A stretch of 64,000 bases of DNA from Paractinoplanes ferrugineus (GTDB lineage: Bacteria; Actinomycetota; Actinomycetes; Mycobacteriales; Micromonosporaceae): contig NZ_BOMM01000047.1 of the NCBI RefSeq assembly GCF_016862195.1, forward strand, positions 1 to 64,000, given 5' to 3'. The notes below the pieces were generated by a model. The model saw only the letters and a program-made list of their open reading frames with translations, was not told the DNA's origin and ran no database searches. Shown here one piece after another: positions 26,232 through 34,234 of the stretch (position 1 is the stretch's first letter; each line of letters opens with the position of its first letter). Position numbers and translations under genes: made by a program.

Positions 26232-27068
26232 TCAGGACGCTGTCGCGGCGGACAGAGTCAGGTCGAGAGAGGTGAGGGACTGCGGCGAGCCGAGTCCGGC
26301 GTGCACGCGCCGGGCGACCGAGCGGGCCATCCGCCCGGGGTCCGCGGCGCGGAAGATGTTGCGTCCGGCCGCGACGCCGAGCACGCCGGACTCCATCGCG
26401 GAGCCGATGTGGCGGACGAAGGCGTCGGCGTTGCCGAGCACCCCGCCGCCGGCGGTCACGACCGGGATCGGGCTGGCCGCCACCACGCCGCGCATCGTTT
26501 CCGGCGATCCGGTGAAGGGCAGCTTGACGATGTCGGCCCCGAGGTCGGCCGCGACGTTGGCGGCGTGGGCCAGCAGGGTGGGGTCGGCCGAGTCGGTGAT
26601 GCGGGGGCCGCGGGGGTAGACCATGGCGAGCAGCGGGACACCCCACCGCGCGCACTGCTCGGCCACCAGGCCGAGATCGGACAGCTGGGCGGCCTCGGTG
26701 TCCGATCCCAGGTTGATGTGGACGCTGACCCCGTCCGCACCCAGCGCCACCGCCTCGGCCACGCTGCTGACCAGGGTCTTCGCGTCCGTGTCGGGGGCGT
26801 GCCGGGTGCTGCCGTTGAGGTGCACGATCAGCGCCATCCGGCCGAGTGCCTCGGTCGGCAGGAACCGCACGCGTCCCTTGTGGACGATGATGCCGTCCAC
26901 GTCGTTGACGGCCAGCGAGGCGATCAGCGAGGCGAAGCCCGCGGCGCTGGACAGCGGACCGTCGGCCAGCGAGTGGTCGAGCGGGACGAGGAAGGTCGTC
27001 CCGGACGGCTGGTGCAAGATCCGTTGCTGCCGCAAGCCCTTACCCGACAAGCAGTAGACGTCTGTCAT
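26232..27068 (-). CDS. griI: GriI-like DhnA/class I aldolase (aspartate semialdehyde + DHAP)
   Basis: 278 residues. It is a DhnA-type archaeal FBP-aldolase/ADH-synthase homologue: substrate-phosphate and base motif PLDHSLADG, Tyr in MVYPRG, Schiff-base Lys in DIVKLPFTGSPE, and C-terminal phosphate-binding VVTAGGG and GVAAGRNIF. In the 3,4-AHBA route this enzyme condenses aspartate semialdehyde with dihydroxyacetone phosphate to the C7 amino sugar acid used by GriH. It starts 27 bp after the StrR-like regulator, so it is probably the first biosynthetic step switched on. Confidence 0.9.
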   Translation of the reverse strand: MTDVYCLSGKGLRQQRILHQPSGTTFLVPLDHSLADGPLSSAAGFASLIASLAVNDVDGIIVHKGRVRFLPTEALGRMALIVHLNGSTRHAPDTDAKTLVSSVAEAVALGADGVSVHINLGSDTEAAQLSDLGLVAEQCARWGVPLLAMVYPRGPRITDSADPTLLAHAANVAADLGADIVKLPFTGSPETMRGVVAASPIPVVTAGGGVLGNADAFVRHIGSAMESGVLGVAAGRNIFRAADPGRMARSVARRVHAGLGSPQSLTSLDLTLSAATAS

Positions 27069-27095
27069 GTCTCATCACCCATTCCAGCTCGGAGC

Positions 27096-28082
27096 TCATG
27101 TCATTTCCACGGACCTGCGCGCGATCAGGCGCTGCGCCAGTTCCTGCCAGATCTGCCCACTCGCCCTCGCGAGCTCGGCGACGAACGGGACGCAGTGCTC
27201 CGGCAGGTCACCGATCAGGCGTTCCTGCGTCGGTGCGTCCATCGCGGCCACCTCCAGAACGCTCAGCAGCAGGCGGCCGGACTCCTTGAAGCGCAGTGAG
27301 GGGTCGGAGCGCAGGGCACGCAGGATCGTGCCCGTCCGCTCGGCCGCGACCCGGGTCGCCGGGCGGCCGGCGGGTCGCCGGTCGCCGTCCGGCCCGGACG
27401 GCGGGACGTGCTGGCGCGGGAGCGTCACCGCCGCCCCGCGGTCGAGTTGCGTGCGGATCGCCCGCACCGTGCCCGGCGACACCCCGGCCGCGGCGCCGAC
27501 CGTACGCAACGAGCAGGTCGGGTCGCGCATGAGGATTTCCCGTACGCGCTCCCGGCCGGCGGCCCCGCTGACCGGGCGTCGCCGGCCGTCGCGGCCGATC
27601 CGGACCTCGACCGCCGGCGCCTGGCACTGCTCGCGCAGCAGGCCGACGGTCTTGGGCGACAGACCCGAGGTCACCGCCACCGCCCGGTTCGACCAGCCCG
27701 GGTACTGGTGCAGGATGTGCCGAGCGGCCGCCTTGCGGTCGGCCAGGGACAGCGGCAGCCCGTGCCGTACGTTCAGCCGGACGGCCAGCACGAACGCGTC
27801 GGCGTCGTCGCCGTCGAAGTAGCGACCGCGGATCCGCTGTTCCCCGCGCAACTGTGCGGCCCGCACCCGGTGCAGGCCGTCGATCACCCGGCGACTGCTC
27901 CGCTGTACGACGATGGGCGGCAGCTCCGCCTGTGACTGCACTTCCGCGAGCACCTTCGCGTGCTCGGCGTCCTTCACGGAGCGCGGAGAACCGGTCAGAA
28001 CGAGTGTCGCGATCGGGATCCACTCGATGTCACTGCTGACGTCGCCGTCCCGCTCACTGTTGATTGCATCCCCATTTGTCAC
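27096..28082 (-). CDS. ParB-domain/HTH pathway regulator (StrR-like)
   Basis: 328 residues, GTG start at 28082 with AGGAG. Residues 20-120 form a ParB N-terminal-like domain (WIPIATLVLTGSPR, LPPIVVQRSSRRVIDGLHRVRAAQL, FVLAVRLNVRHGLPLSLADR). Two helix-turn-helix stretches follow (WSNRAVAVTSGLSPKTVGLLR; CSLRTVGAAAGVSPGTVRAIR). This is the layout of StrR/NovG-type pathway-specific activators. It heads the twelve-gene minus-strand operon, and an ARE-like palindrome lies about 60 bp upstream, so it is a probable GBL-released activator, as StrR is in the A-factor cascade. Confidence 0.85.
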   Translation of the reverse strand: MTNGDAINSERDGDVSSDIEWIPIATLVLTGSPRSVKDAEHAKVLAEVQSQAELPPIVVQRSSRRVIDGLHRVRAAQLRGEQRIRGRYFDGDDADAFVLAVRLNVRHGLPLSLADRKAAARHILHQYPGWSNRAVAVTSGLSPKTVGLLREQCQAPAVEVRIGRDGRRRPVSGAAGRERVREILMRDPTCSLRTVGAAAGVSPGTVRAIRTQLDRGAAVTLPRQHVPPSGPDGDRRPAGRPATRVAAERTGTILRALRSDPSLRFKESGRLLLSVLEVAAMDAPTQERLIGDLPEHCVPFVAELARASGQIWQELAQRLIARRSVEMT

Positions 28083-28141
28083 GTCGTTACTCCTGGGTCA
28101 GCTGAGTCCGTCGTGTCCTGCCACCACTCTGCTCGATTCAC

Positions 28142-28159
28142 ATACCTTCGGCAAGGTAT
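28142..28159. promoter_or_regulatory. ARE-like palindrome 1 (upstream of StrR-like gene)
   Basis: ATACCTT (28142-28148) and AAGGTAT (28153-28159) form a perfect 7-bp inverted repeat around CGGC. It is centred about 68 bp upstream of the minus-strand regulator. It shares the core with four other sites in the cluster, matching the style of autoregulatory elements bound by ArpA/ScbR-type receptors. Confidence 0.8.
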
Positions 28160-28210
28160 TTTTCTGGATAAGCTTTCCAGCAGCGAAGATGGCACGATCA
28201 ACTCGCCGAC

Positions 28211-28230
28211 AATACCTTCTAAGAGGTATG
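28211..28230. promoter_or_regulatory. ARE-like palindrome 2 (upstream of the reductase)
   Basis: ATACCT (28212-28217) and AGGTAT (28224-28229) are inverted around six bases, followed by GTTT. It is about 100 bp upstream of the carboxylic acid reductase start. Symmetry is weaker than at site 1, with an imperfect inner repeat. Confidence 0.75.
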
Positions 28231-28329
28231 TTTCTGGCAGTGCAAGCGACGAAGGTACCCGGTTGCACAGGCCACCCGACACCGCGGTGACCGCGGGCCG
28301 CCGAGCCCGAGTCGCCGGAAGGGGTAACC

Positions 28330-31300
28330 ATGAGCAATGACGTACTGGCCCGGCCCGCCCGCGGCCGGCTGGCAGCGAATCGGAGCCGCCGCATCGAGAC
28401 GGTGCGGGCCGACCCCGAGCTCGCGGACCGGCTGCCGCTACCCGAGGTGCTCGCCACGACCGCGACACCCGGACTGCGGTTGCCCGAGATCGTCGAACTG
28501 ACCCTGGCCGGCTACGCCGACCGGCCGGCGCTGGCCGAACGGGCCAGGGAGTTCGTCTCCGTCGCCGGACACACCGAGCTGCGGCGACCGCCCCGGTTCG
28601 ACAGCATCTCCTACCGCGAACTCAGCCGCCGGCTGCGCGCGGTCGCGGCCGACTGGTACCACCACGCCGACCACCCGTTGCGCCCGGGCGACTTCGTCGC
28701 GGTCCTCGGCTTCGCCGGCATCGACTACACCGTCGTCGACCTCGCGGCCGGTCAGGTCGGCGCGGTCGTCGTACCCCTGCACAACACCGCCACCGTGGCC
28801 CACATCCGCCACCTGGTCGACGAGACCGCCCCCCGCGTCTTCGCCACGACGACGGAGCGGCTGGACACGGTGCTGGAGGCGCTGGCCGGCACCACGTCCG
28901 TCGTCCGGCTGATCGTGTTCGACCACTGCCCCGAGCTCGAGGCGCACACCGAGCGCCTCACGGACGCGCGCCGGCGCCTGACCGAGGCCGCCTCGCCGAC
29001 GACGGTCGAGGTGCTGTCCGACGTCATCGAACGGGGGACCGCCCTTCGCCCGGCACCGGCCCTGCCGCCGGTCGCCGACACGCGCGACGTACTGTCCGCC
29101 CTCATCTACACCTCCGGGAGCACCGGCACCCCGAAGGGCGTCATCTTCCCGGAGTCCACCGTCTCGATGATGTGGCGGCCCGCCGAGCAGCGATACCCGA
29201 TGATCACGGCCAACTTCCTGCCACAGAGCCATCTCGTCGCCCGGCGACTCGTGATCAAGACGCTCGCGCTGGGCGGCACCGCCTGCTTCGTCGCCGACAG
29301 CAACCTCGCGACCCTGCTGGAGGACCTGGCACTGATCCGGCCGACCGAGTTCGCCCTGGTCCCCCGGGTCTGCGAACTGCTGCACCAGAGCTATCAGACC
29401 CGGCTGAACCAGCGCGGCGCCGACCAGGCCGAATCGCTGCGCGCGCACTTTCGCGACGTCGTACTCGGCGGGCGCGTCATCCACACACCGTGCGGCTCCG
29501 CGCCGCTCGCGCCCGAGCTGGCCGCGTTCATCGAGTCCTGCCTGGAGGTGCCCTTCCTGGACAGCTACGGCACGACCGAGACCGGGCTGGTGATGCTCGA
29601 CCACCAGGTGCAGCGGGCGTTCGTGCGCGACTACAAGCTCGTCGACGTCCCCGAGCTCGGGTACCGCACCACCGACACCCCCTATCCGCGCGGCGAGTTG
29701 CTGGTCCGGAGCGCCCTGATCACCCCCGGCTACTACCGGCGGCCGGACATCACCGCGGCCGCCTTCGACGACGACGGCTACTACCGCACCGGCGACGTCA
29801 TGGCCGAGGTCGCACCCGACCGGCTGCACTACGTCGACCGGCGCAACAACGTCCTGAAGCTGGCGCAGGGCGAGTTCGTGGCGCTGGCCAGGCTGGAGGC
29901 GGCTCTGGTGACCAGCCCTCTGGTGCACCAGATCTACCTCTACGGCAACAGCTCCCGCTCGTACCTGCTCGCCGTCGTGGTGCCGACCCCCGAGGCGCTC
30001 GACCGGGCGTCGGACGAGACGGCGCTGAAGGCGGCGATCCACGCGTCGCTGCGGCACGTCGCGGCCCAAGCCGACCTGCAGCCGTACGAGATCCCCCGCG
30101 ACCTGCTGATCGAGACGGTGCCGTTCAGCCAGGACAACGGCCTGCTGTCCGATTCGACCAAACAGCTGCGCCCACGGTTGAAGGAGCGCTACGGCGAACA
30201 GCTGGAGCGACGGTACGCCGCGCTGGCCGAGGAGCAGGTCGACAACCTGCGCGGTCTGCGGCACGACGAGGACCGCCCGGTCGTGGAAACGGTACGCCGG
30301 GCCGCGCGGGCGCTGCTGGGCGCGTCCGTGGCCGAGCCGGAGGCCCGGGCGCGGTTCACCGACCTCGGCGGCGACTCGCTGACCGCACTGGCGCTGGCGA
30401 ACGCCCTCAAGGACATCTTCGGCACCGAGGTCCAGGTGGCGACGATGCTGGGCCCGGCCGGCACCCTGGAGCACATCGCCGCCCGGATCGAGGGCCGGCG
30501 CGGCGGCCCGGGCCACCGGGCGACGTTCGCGGGCGTGCACGGGGAAGACGCCACCGAGGTCCGGGCGGCGGACCTCACCCTCGACAAGTTCATCGACCCG
30601 GCCACCCTGGACACCGCACCGGCGCTGCCGCCGACGGCCGAGCGCCCGAGCACGGTGCTGCTCACCGGGGCCAACGGCTACCTCGGCCGGCTGCTGTGCC
30701 TGGCGTGGTCCCGGCGGCTGGCCCCGACCGGCGGCAAACTCGTCTGCCTGGTGCGCGCGGCCGACGACCGGGCCGCCCGCGCGCGGCTCGAGCAGTCGCT
30801 GGACAGCGGCGATCTGGAGCTCAAGCGCGAGTACGCCGAGGCCGTCGGCGCCGGCACCCTGCAGGTGCTGGCCGGTGACGTCAGCGCACCGAACCTGGGG
30901 CTGGACGACCGGACCTGGCACCGGCTGGCGGCGACGGTGGACACCGTGGTGCACGCGGCCGCGCTGGTGAACCATGTGCTGCCGTACCGGCAGCTGTTCG
31001 AGTCCAACGTGGTCGGTACCGCCGAGGTCGTCCGGTTGGCACTCACCACCCGCCGCAAAGCGATCAGCTTCCTGTCGTCCGTGGCGATGGCGTCGCACGG
31101 TGCCGGCAGCCTGGACGAGGACAGCGACGTCAGGGTGGCCGACGCCGTACGGCCGATCGACAGTCGCCACGCGGGCGGCTACGCCACCAGCAAGTGGGCC
31201 GGTGAGGTGCTGCTGCGACAGGCGCATGACCGGTACGGGCTGCCGGTCACCGTGTTCCGGTCCGGGATGATCCTGGCGCACCGCCGCTACACCGGGCAGC

Positions 31301-31800
31301 TCAACGTGCCGGACACGTTCACCCGCCTGCTCCTGAGCCTGATCGTCACCGGTGTCGCGCCGGCGTCGTTCTACCGGGGGGACGCGAGCCGGGCGCACTA
31401 CGACGGCCTGCCCGGGGACTTCGTCGCCGCCTCGGTGGCCGCCCTCGGCTCCGCCGCGTCCGGGTACCGCACCTTCAGCGTGGTCAATCCGCACGACGAC
31501 GGCGTCTCCCTGGACACCGTCGTCGACTGGCTGGCCGGCTGCGGTGTCGCCATCCGGCGCATCGACGACTACCGCGAGTGGTACGGGCAGTTCGAGGCGG
31601 CGTTGCGGGCCCTGCCGGACCAGCAGCGGCAGAACTCCCTGCTTCCGCTGCTGCACGTCTGGCGAGAGCCCGCGGAACCGCGGAGCGGGTCGGCCTTCCC
31701 GTCGTCGCGGTTCCGGGAAGCGGCACCGGACATCCCGCACCTGTCCCGCGCGCTGATCGACAAGTATGTGTCGGACCTGCGACACCTCGGCCTGATCTGA
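28330..31800 (+). CDS. car: Carboxylic acid reductase (adenylation-carrier-reductase)
   Basis: 1156 residues, close to the usual 1170, behind GGAAGGGG. The adenylation domain spans about 1-640, with Y260TSGSTGTPKG and SYGTTETG. The carrier protein has DLGGDS with the phosphopantetheine Ser683. The thioester-reductase domain (from about 770) has TGANGYLG at 779 and the catalytic Tyr951-x3-Lys955 (YATSK). CARs activate a free acid with ATP, load it on the carrier arm and release the aldehyde with NADPH. 3,4-AHBA, made by the divergent operon, is a natural candidate; grixazone producers make the same reduction with unrelated GriC/GriD. A phosphopantetheinyl transferase is needed and not encoded here. 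Confidence 0.93.
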   Translation: MSNDVLARPARGRLAANRSRRIETVRADPELADRLPLPEVLATTATPGLRLPEIVELTLAGYADRPALAERAREFVSVAGHTELRRPPRFDSISYRELSRRLRAVAADWYHHADHPLRPGDFVAVLGFAGIDYTVVDLAAGQVGAVVVPLHNTATVAHIRHLVDETAPRVFATTTERLDTVLEALAGTTSVVRLIVFDHCPELEAHTERLTDARRRLTEAASPTTVEVLSDVIERGTALRPAPALPPVADTRDVLSALIYTSGSTGTPKGVIFPESTVSMMWRPAEQRYPMITANFLPQSHLVARRLVIKTLALGGTACFVADSNLATLLEDLALIRPTEFALVPRVCELLHQSYQTRLNQRGADQAESLRAHFRDVVLGGRVIHTPCGSAPLAPELAAFIESCLEVPFLDSYGTTETGLVMLDHQVQRAFVRDYKLVDVPELGYRTTDTPYPRGELLVRSALITPGYYRRPDITAAAFDDDGYYRTGDVMAEVAPDRLHYVDRRNNVLKLAQGEFVALARLEAALVTSPLVHQIYLYGNSSRSYLLAVVVPTPEALDRASDETALKAAIHASLRHVAAQADLQPYEIPRDLLIETVPFSQDNGLLSDSTKQLRPRLKERYGEQLERRYAALAEEQVDNLRGLRHDEDRPVVETVRRAARALLGASVAEPEARARFTDLGGDSLTALALANALKDIFGTEVQVATMLGPAGTLEHIAARIEGRRGGPGHRATFAGVHGEDATEVRAADLTLDKFIDPATLDTAPALPPTAERPSTVLLTGANGYLGRLLCLAWSRRLAPTGGKLVCLVRAADDRAARARLEQSLDSGDLELKREYAEAVGAGTLQVLAGDVSAPNLGLDDRTWHRLAATVDTVVHAAALVNHVLPYRQLFESNVVGTAEVVRLALTTRRKAISFLSSVAMASHGAGSLDEDSDVRVADAVRPIDSRHAGGYATSKWAGEVLLRQAHDRYGLPVTVFRSGMILAHRRYTGQLNVPDTFTRLLLSLIVTGVAPASFYRGDASRAHYDGLPGDFVAASVAALGSAASGYRTFSVVNPHDDGVSLDTVVDWLAGCGVAIRRIDDYREWYGQFEAALRALPDQQRQNSLLPLLHVWREPAEPRSGSAFPSSRFREAAPDIPHLSRALIDKYVSDLRHLGLI

Positions 31801-31815
31801 CCGGTGGCGGTCCGC

Positions 31816-32478
31816 TCACCGGCCGGGCAGCACGGGCCAGCCGTGCTGCCCGGCCCACGAGCCCAGGACCGGATCGTCGCCGACCACCCTCGGGTTGCCG
31901 ACGGCAGTCAGCAGATCCAGGTCGCTGGCGTGGTCGCCGTACGCGAAGCAGTCGGCGGGGCGGACACCGAGACGCCGGAGCAGCCCGGCCGCGGCGTCGG
32001 CCTTGGCCGGCCCGATCATCGCAGCGGCCACCGCACCGGTCAGCCGACCGTCGCCGTCGACCTCGAGTTCGGTGCACAGCACTTCGTCGGCGGCCACGTC
32101 CGCGGCCAGTGGATCGAGGATGGCCCGGCACGAACCGGAGACCAGCACCACCTGGTCGCCGGCGGCCCGGTGGTCGGCGAGCGCCGCCGCGGTGGCCCGG
32201 ACGAAGGCCGCGGGGCGGCGCCGGTGCTCCGCGTACCAGCGGCGGCCCGCCTCCGCCAGCGCCTCGTTCGCGACGCCGGCGAACAGCAGGTAGTAGGCGC
32301 GGTTGGCGGCGGCCCGGCCCGACCGCCCCGCCACCTCTTCCAGCTCACCGACGGTACGACGGAAGACGCCCTCGGAGTCCGACCAGTACCGCAGGAACTC
32401 GACCATGCTCTTGCCGACCAGCAGCGTCTCGTCCACATCGAAGAAGGCCACCCGGCCGGACCGGGCCCGGCTGTTCAT
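31816..32478 (-). CDS. HAD-superfamily phosphatase (HAD-IB, SerB-like)
   Basis: 220 residues. Motif I is FFDVDETLL (nucleophile Asp), motif II VLVSGSC, and the motif III/IV region is GPAKADAAAGLL...CFAYGDHASDLDLL. The helical cap between residues 20 and 110 is of the phosphoserine-phosphatase/HAD-IB kind. It probably removes phosphate from a small molecule. In this cluster that might be a phosphorylated C7 or butyrolactone precursor, which is inference. It is convergent with the reductase gene and divergent by 64 bp from a TetR gene. Its last codons form a strong hairpin. Confidence 0.87.
   Translation of the reverse strand: MNSRARSGRVAFFDVDETLLVGKSMVEFLRYWSDSEGVFRRTVGELEEVAGRSGRAAANRAYYLLFAGVANEALAEAGRRWYAEHRRRPAAFVRATAAALADHRAAGDQVVLVSGSCRAILDPLAADVAADEVLCTELEVDGDGRLTGAVAAAMIGPAKADAAAGLLRRLGVRPADCFAYGDHASDLDLLTAVGNPRVVGDDPVLGSWAGQHGWPVLPGR
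31821..31855. terminator. Bidirectional hairpin between car and the HAD gene
   Basis: A perfect 15-bp stem, GGCCGGGCAGCACGG (31821-31835) with its complement at 31841-31855, and a 5-nt loop. It begins 21 bp after the reductase stop and lies inside the final codons of the convergent HAD gene, so one element could end both transcripts. Confidence 0.7.
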
Positions 32479-32542
32479 CGCTGACTCCCCACAACGTACA
32501 TTTTCATTGTTTTCTCCTATGTATCGTGAGAAAGAAGGCTTG

Positions 32543-33130
32543 GTGACTCAGACGCGTGCAGTGCGGACCCGGGCCCTGATACTCACCTCGGCGGCCGAGG
32601 AATTCGCTGCCCATGGCTACAACGGCGCGACTCTGCTCGGCGTCGTCGAACGCACCGGGATGACAAAGGGCGCCCTGTACGGGCATTTCTCCTCCAAGGA
32701 CGAGCTGGCGGCCGTTCTGATCGAGGAAGGCGGCGACGATCTGATCGCGCGCGCGGAACAGAGCGTCGAGGGCCTGCCGGCGCTGGAGGCCCTGCGGGAG
32801 GCGGTGTTGCGCATCGCCCGGCAGCTTCGCCGGGACGTCTCCGCCAGGTCCGCGCTGCGCCTGACCGGGGAGGCGCCGCACCTGGATCGGCGCGAGCCCG
32901 GGCTCATCATGCGGTTGTCGGTGGTGCTGACCCGCGCCGTGGCCCGGACCCAGCAGGAGAACCATGTTCTCCGCGCGCATTCCCCGCGGGCCGTCGCCCA
33001 GCTCCTGATGTCGGTGTTCTTCGAGATCCCCTATCCCGCGCCGGCGGACGACGCGGACGTCGCCCGTCGCTTCGACGATCTGTGGAGCGCCGTGTCCGAA
33101 TCGCACACCGGCAACCGGGGCTCGGCCTAG
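32543..33130 (+). CDS. TetR-family regulator, GBL-receptor-like (possibly pseudo-receptor)
   Basis: 195 residues from the GTG at 32543 with AAGG upstream; the ATG at 32519 has no site. The helix-turn-helix (RALILTSAAEEFAAHGYNGATLLGVVERTGMTKGALYGHFSSKDELAAVLI) has the TKGALYxHFxSKxELA pattern of ArpA/ScbR-type butyrolactone receptors. The ligand domain is shorter and less typical than in the receptor at 35615. Pairs of a true receptor and a pseudo-receptor are common in GBL systems. It is divergent from the HAD gene and no clear ARE lies in the 64-bp gap. Confidence 0.85.
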   Translation: MTQTRAVRTRALILTSAAEEFAAHGYNGATLLGVVERTGMTKGALYGHFSSKDELAAVLIEEGGDDLIARAEQSVEGLPALEALREAVLRIARQLRRDVSARSALRLTGEAPHLDRREPGLIMRLSVVLTRAVARTQQENHVLRAHSPRAVAQLLMSVFFEIPYPAPADDADVARRFDDLWSAVSESHTGNRGSA

Positions 33131-33139
33131 GGTGGTCGG

Positions 33140-34234
33140 TCAGCCGAGCATGGCGGTCGCATAGGCGTCCGCCGCCGAGGCGAACCGCAGCGTGCCGTGG
33201 GTGATCGCGACGTGCACCTCTCGCCAGCGCCGTTGTACCGGGTCGTCCTCGGCCAGCCCCAGGCCGGCGCGCGCGGCGAACAGGCGGTCGACCGCACTGA
33301 CACTCAGCTGGGCGGCGACCGCCGCGTCGCACCGGTTCCGGGCGACGGTCCGCGGATCGACCATGCCCCGGTCGGCGCGGGTGGCGGCGTCCCGCAGCAG
33401 CAGGCGAGCGGCCGACACCTCGGACGCCGAGCGGGCGAGCGCCTGCCGGGCGTCCGGATCCCCGGTCAGCCACCCGGTGTCGAGCCCGTCGGCGACCGCG
33501 CCGGCGGCGGCGCCCACCACGGGAGCGGCGAACATCACTGCCGCGACCAGCGAGAAGGGTACGCAGTGGCAGCGCGGGCGCCCGGTCTGCCGGACGTCCA
33601 GCAGGGCCGGCAGGGTGACGGTGCGGTGCGCGGGCACCAGCAGATCGTCGACCACCACCGTGTTGGTGTCCGTCGCGCGCAGACCGATCGGCCGCCAGGT
33701 CTCCCGGACCGTGCAGTCCGCGACCGGAACGGCGAAGATCCGCACCGTCTCGCCGCCGTCGTCCGGCGCCCGGCTGGCGAGCAGCACCCAGTCGGCGAGG
33801 CCCACTCCGCTGGCCCGGCACCACTCCCCGCGCAGCCGCCAGCCACCGGGCACCGGTGTGGCCCGGCCCGCCGGCGGCATGACGGCAGCGGAGATCAGGG
33901 TGTCCGGGCCGCGGTCCCAGATCTCCTGCTGCGCCGGCTCCGGCAAATAGGCGGCGATCCGCCCGTGCCCGGCGAACAGCGTCGCGCACCACGCGGTCGA
34001 CGTGCAGGCCGTGCCCACCTCGATCACCGCCTCCACCAGTTCCGCGAAACCCCCCGCGGCCCCGTTCCACCGGCCGGGCACGAAGTGGCGCGCAAAGCCC
34101 GCGTCCACCAGGCCGGCCACCGACTCCGCCGGAAGCCCGCGCGCACCGTCCACCGAGGCGGCGTTGCGAGCTGCGACGCCGACCAGCGCGGTCACCTCGA
34201 GGTGCTGGCCGGGCCGTACCGCGGTCAGGGTCAT
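33140..34234 (-). CDS. Acyl-CoA dehydrogenase-like flavin oxidoreductase
   Basis: 364 residues. The fold signatures are those of the acyl-CoA dehydrogenase/two-component flavin monooxygenase group (HsaA/DszC-like): GTACTSTAWCATLFAGHG, GGWRLRGEWCRASGVGLADWVLL, WRPIGLRATDTNTVVVDDLLVP, and a C-terminal helical bundle ending FASAADAYATAMLG. No catalytic Glu of true dehydrogenases is obvious. The ATG overlaps the stop of the afsA-type gene (ATGA), so the two are translated together. It may modify the butyrolactone signal or its acyl precursor, much as an acyl-CoA oxidase does for avenolide. Confidence 0.82.
   Translation of the reverse strand: MTLTAVRPGQHLEVTALVGVAARNAASVDGARGLPAESVAGLVDAGFARHFVPGRWNGAAGGFAELVEAVIEVGTACTSTAWCATLFAGHGRIAAYLPEPAQQEIWDRGPDTLISAAVMPPAGRATPVPGGWRLRGEWCRASGVGLADWVLLASRAPDDGGETVRIFAVPVADCTVRETWRPIGLRATDTNTVVVDDLLVPAHRTVTLPALLDVRQTGRPRCHCVPFSLVAAVMFAAPVVGAAAGAVADGLDTGWLTGDPDARQALARSASEVSAARLLLRDAATRADRGMVDPRTVARNRCDAAVAAQLSVSAVDRLFAARAGLGLAEDDPVQRRWREVHVAITHGTLRFASAADAYATAMLG

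Noticed and set aside
28438..31785. A 1115-codon open frame antisense to the carboxylic acid reductase
   Set aside because: Low-complexity His/Gly/Arg/Val-rich translation with no domain; it is a GC-driven mirror of the reductase.
28330..31800. Interpretation of the reductase gene as an NRPS module
   Set aside because: There is no condensation domain; length and A-T-R order fit a stand-alone carboxylic acid reductase.
32497..32523. TACAT...ATGTA inverted repeat between the HAD and TetR genes
   Set aside because: Five-base arms with a 17-bp gap and no match to the ARE half-site; too weak to call an operator.
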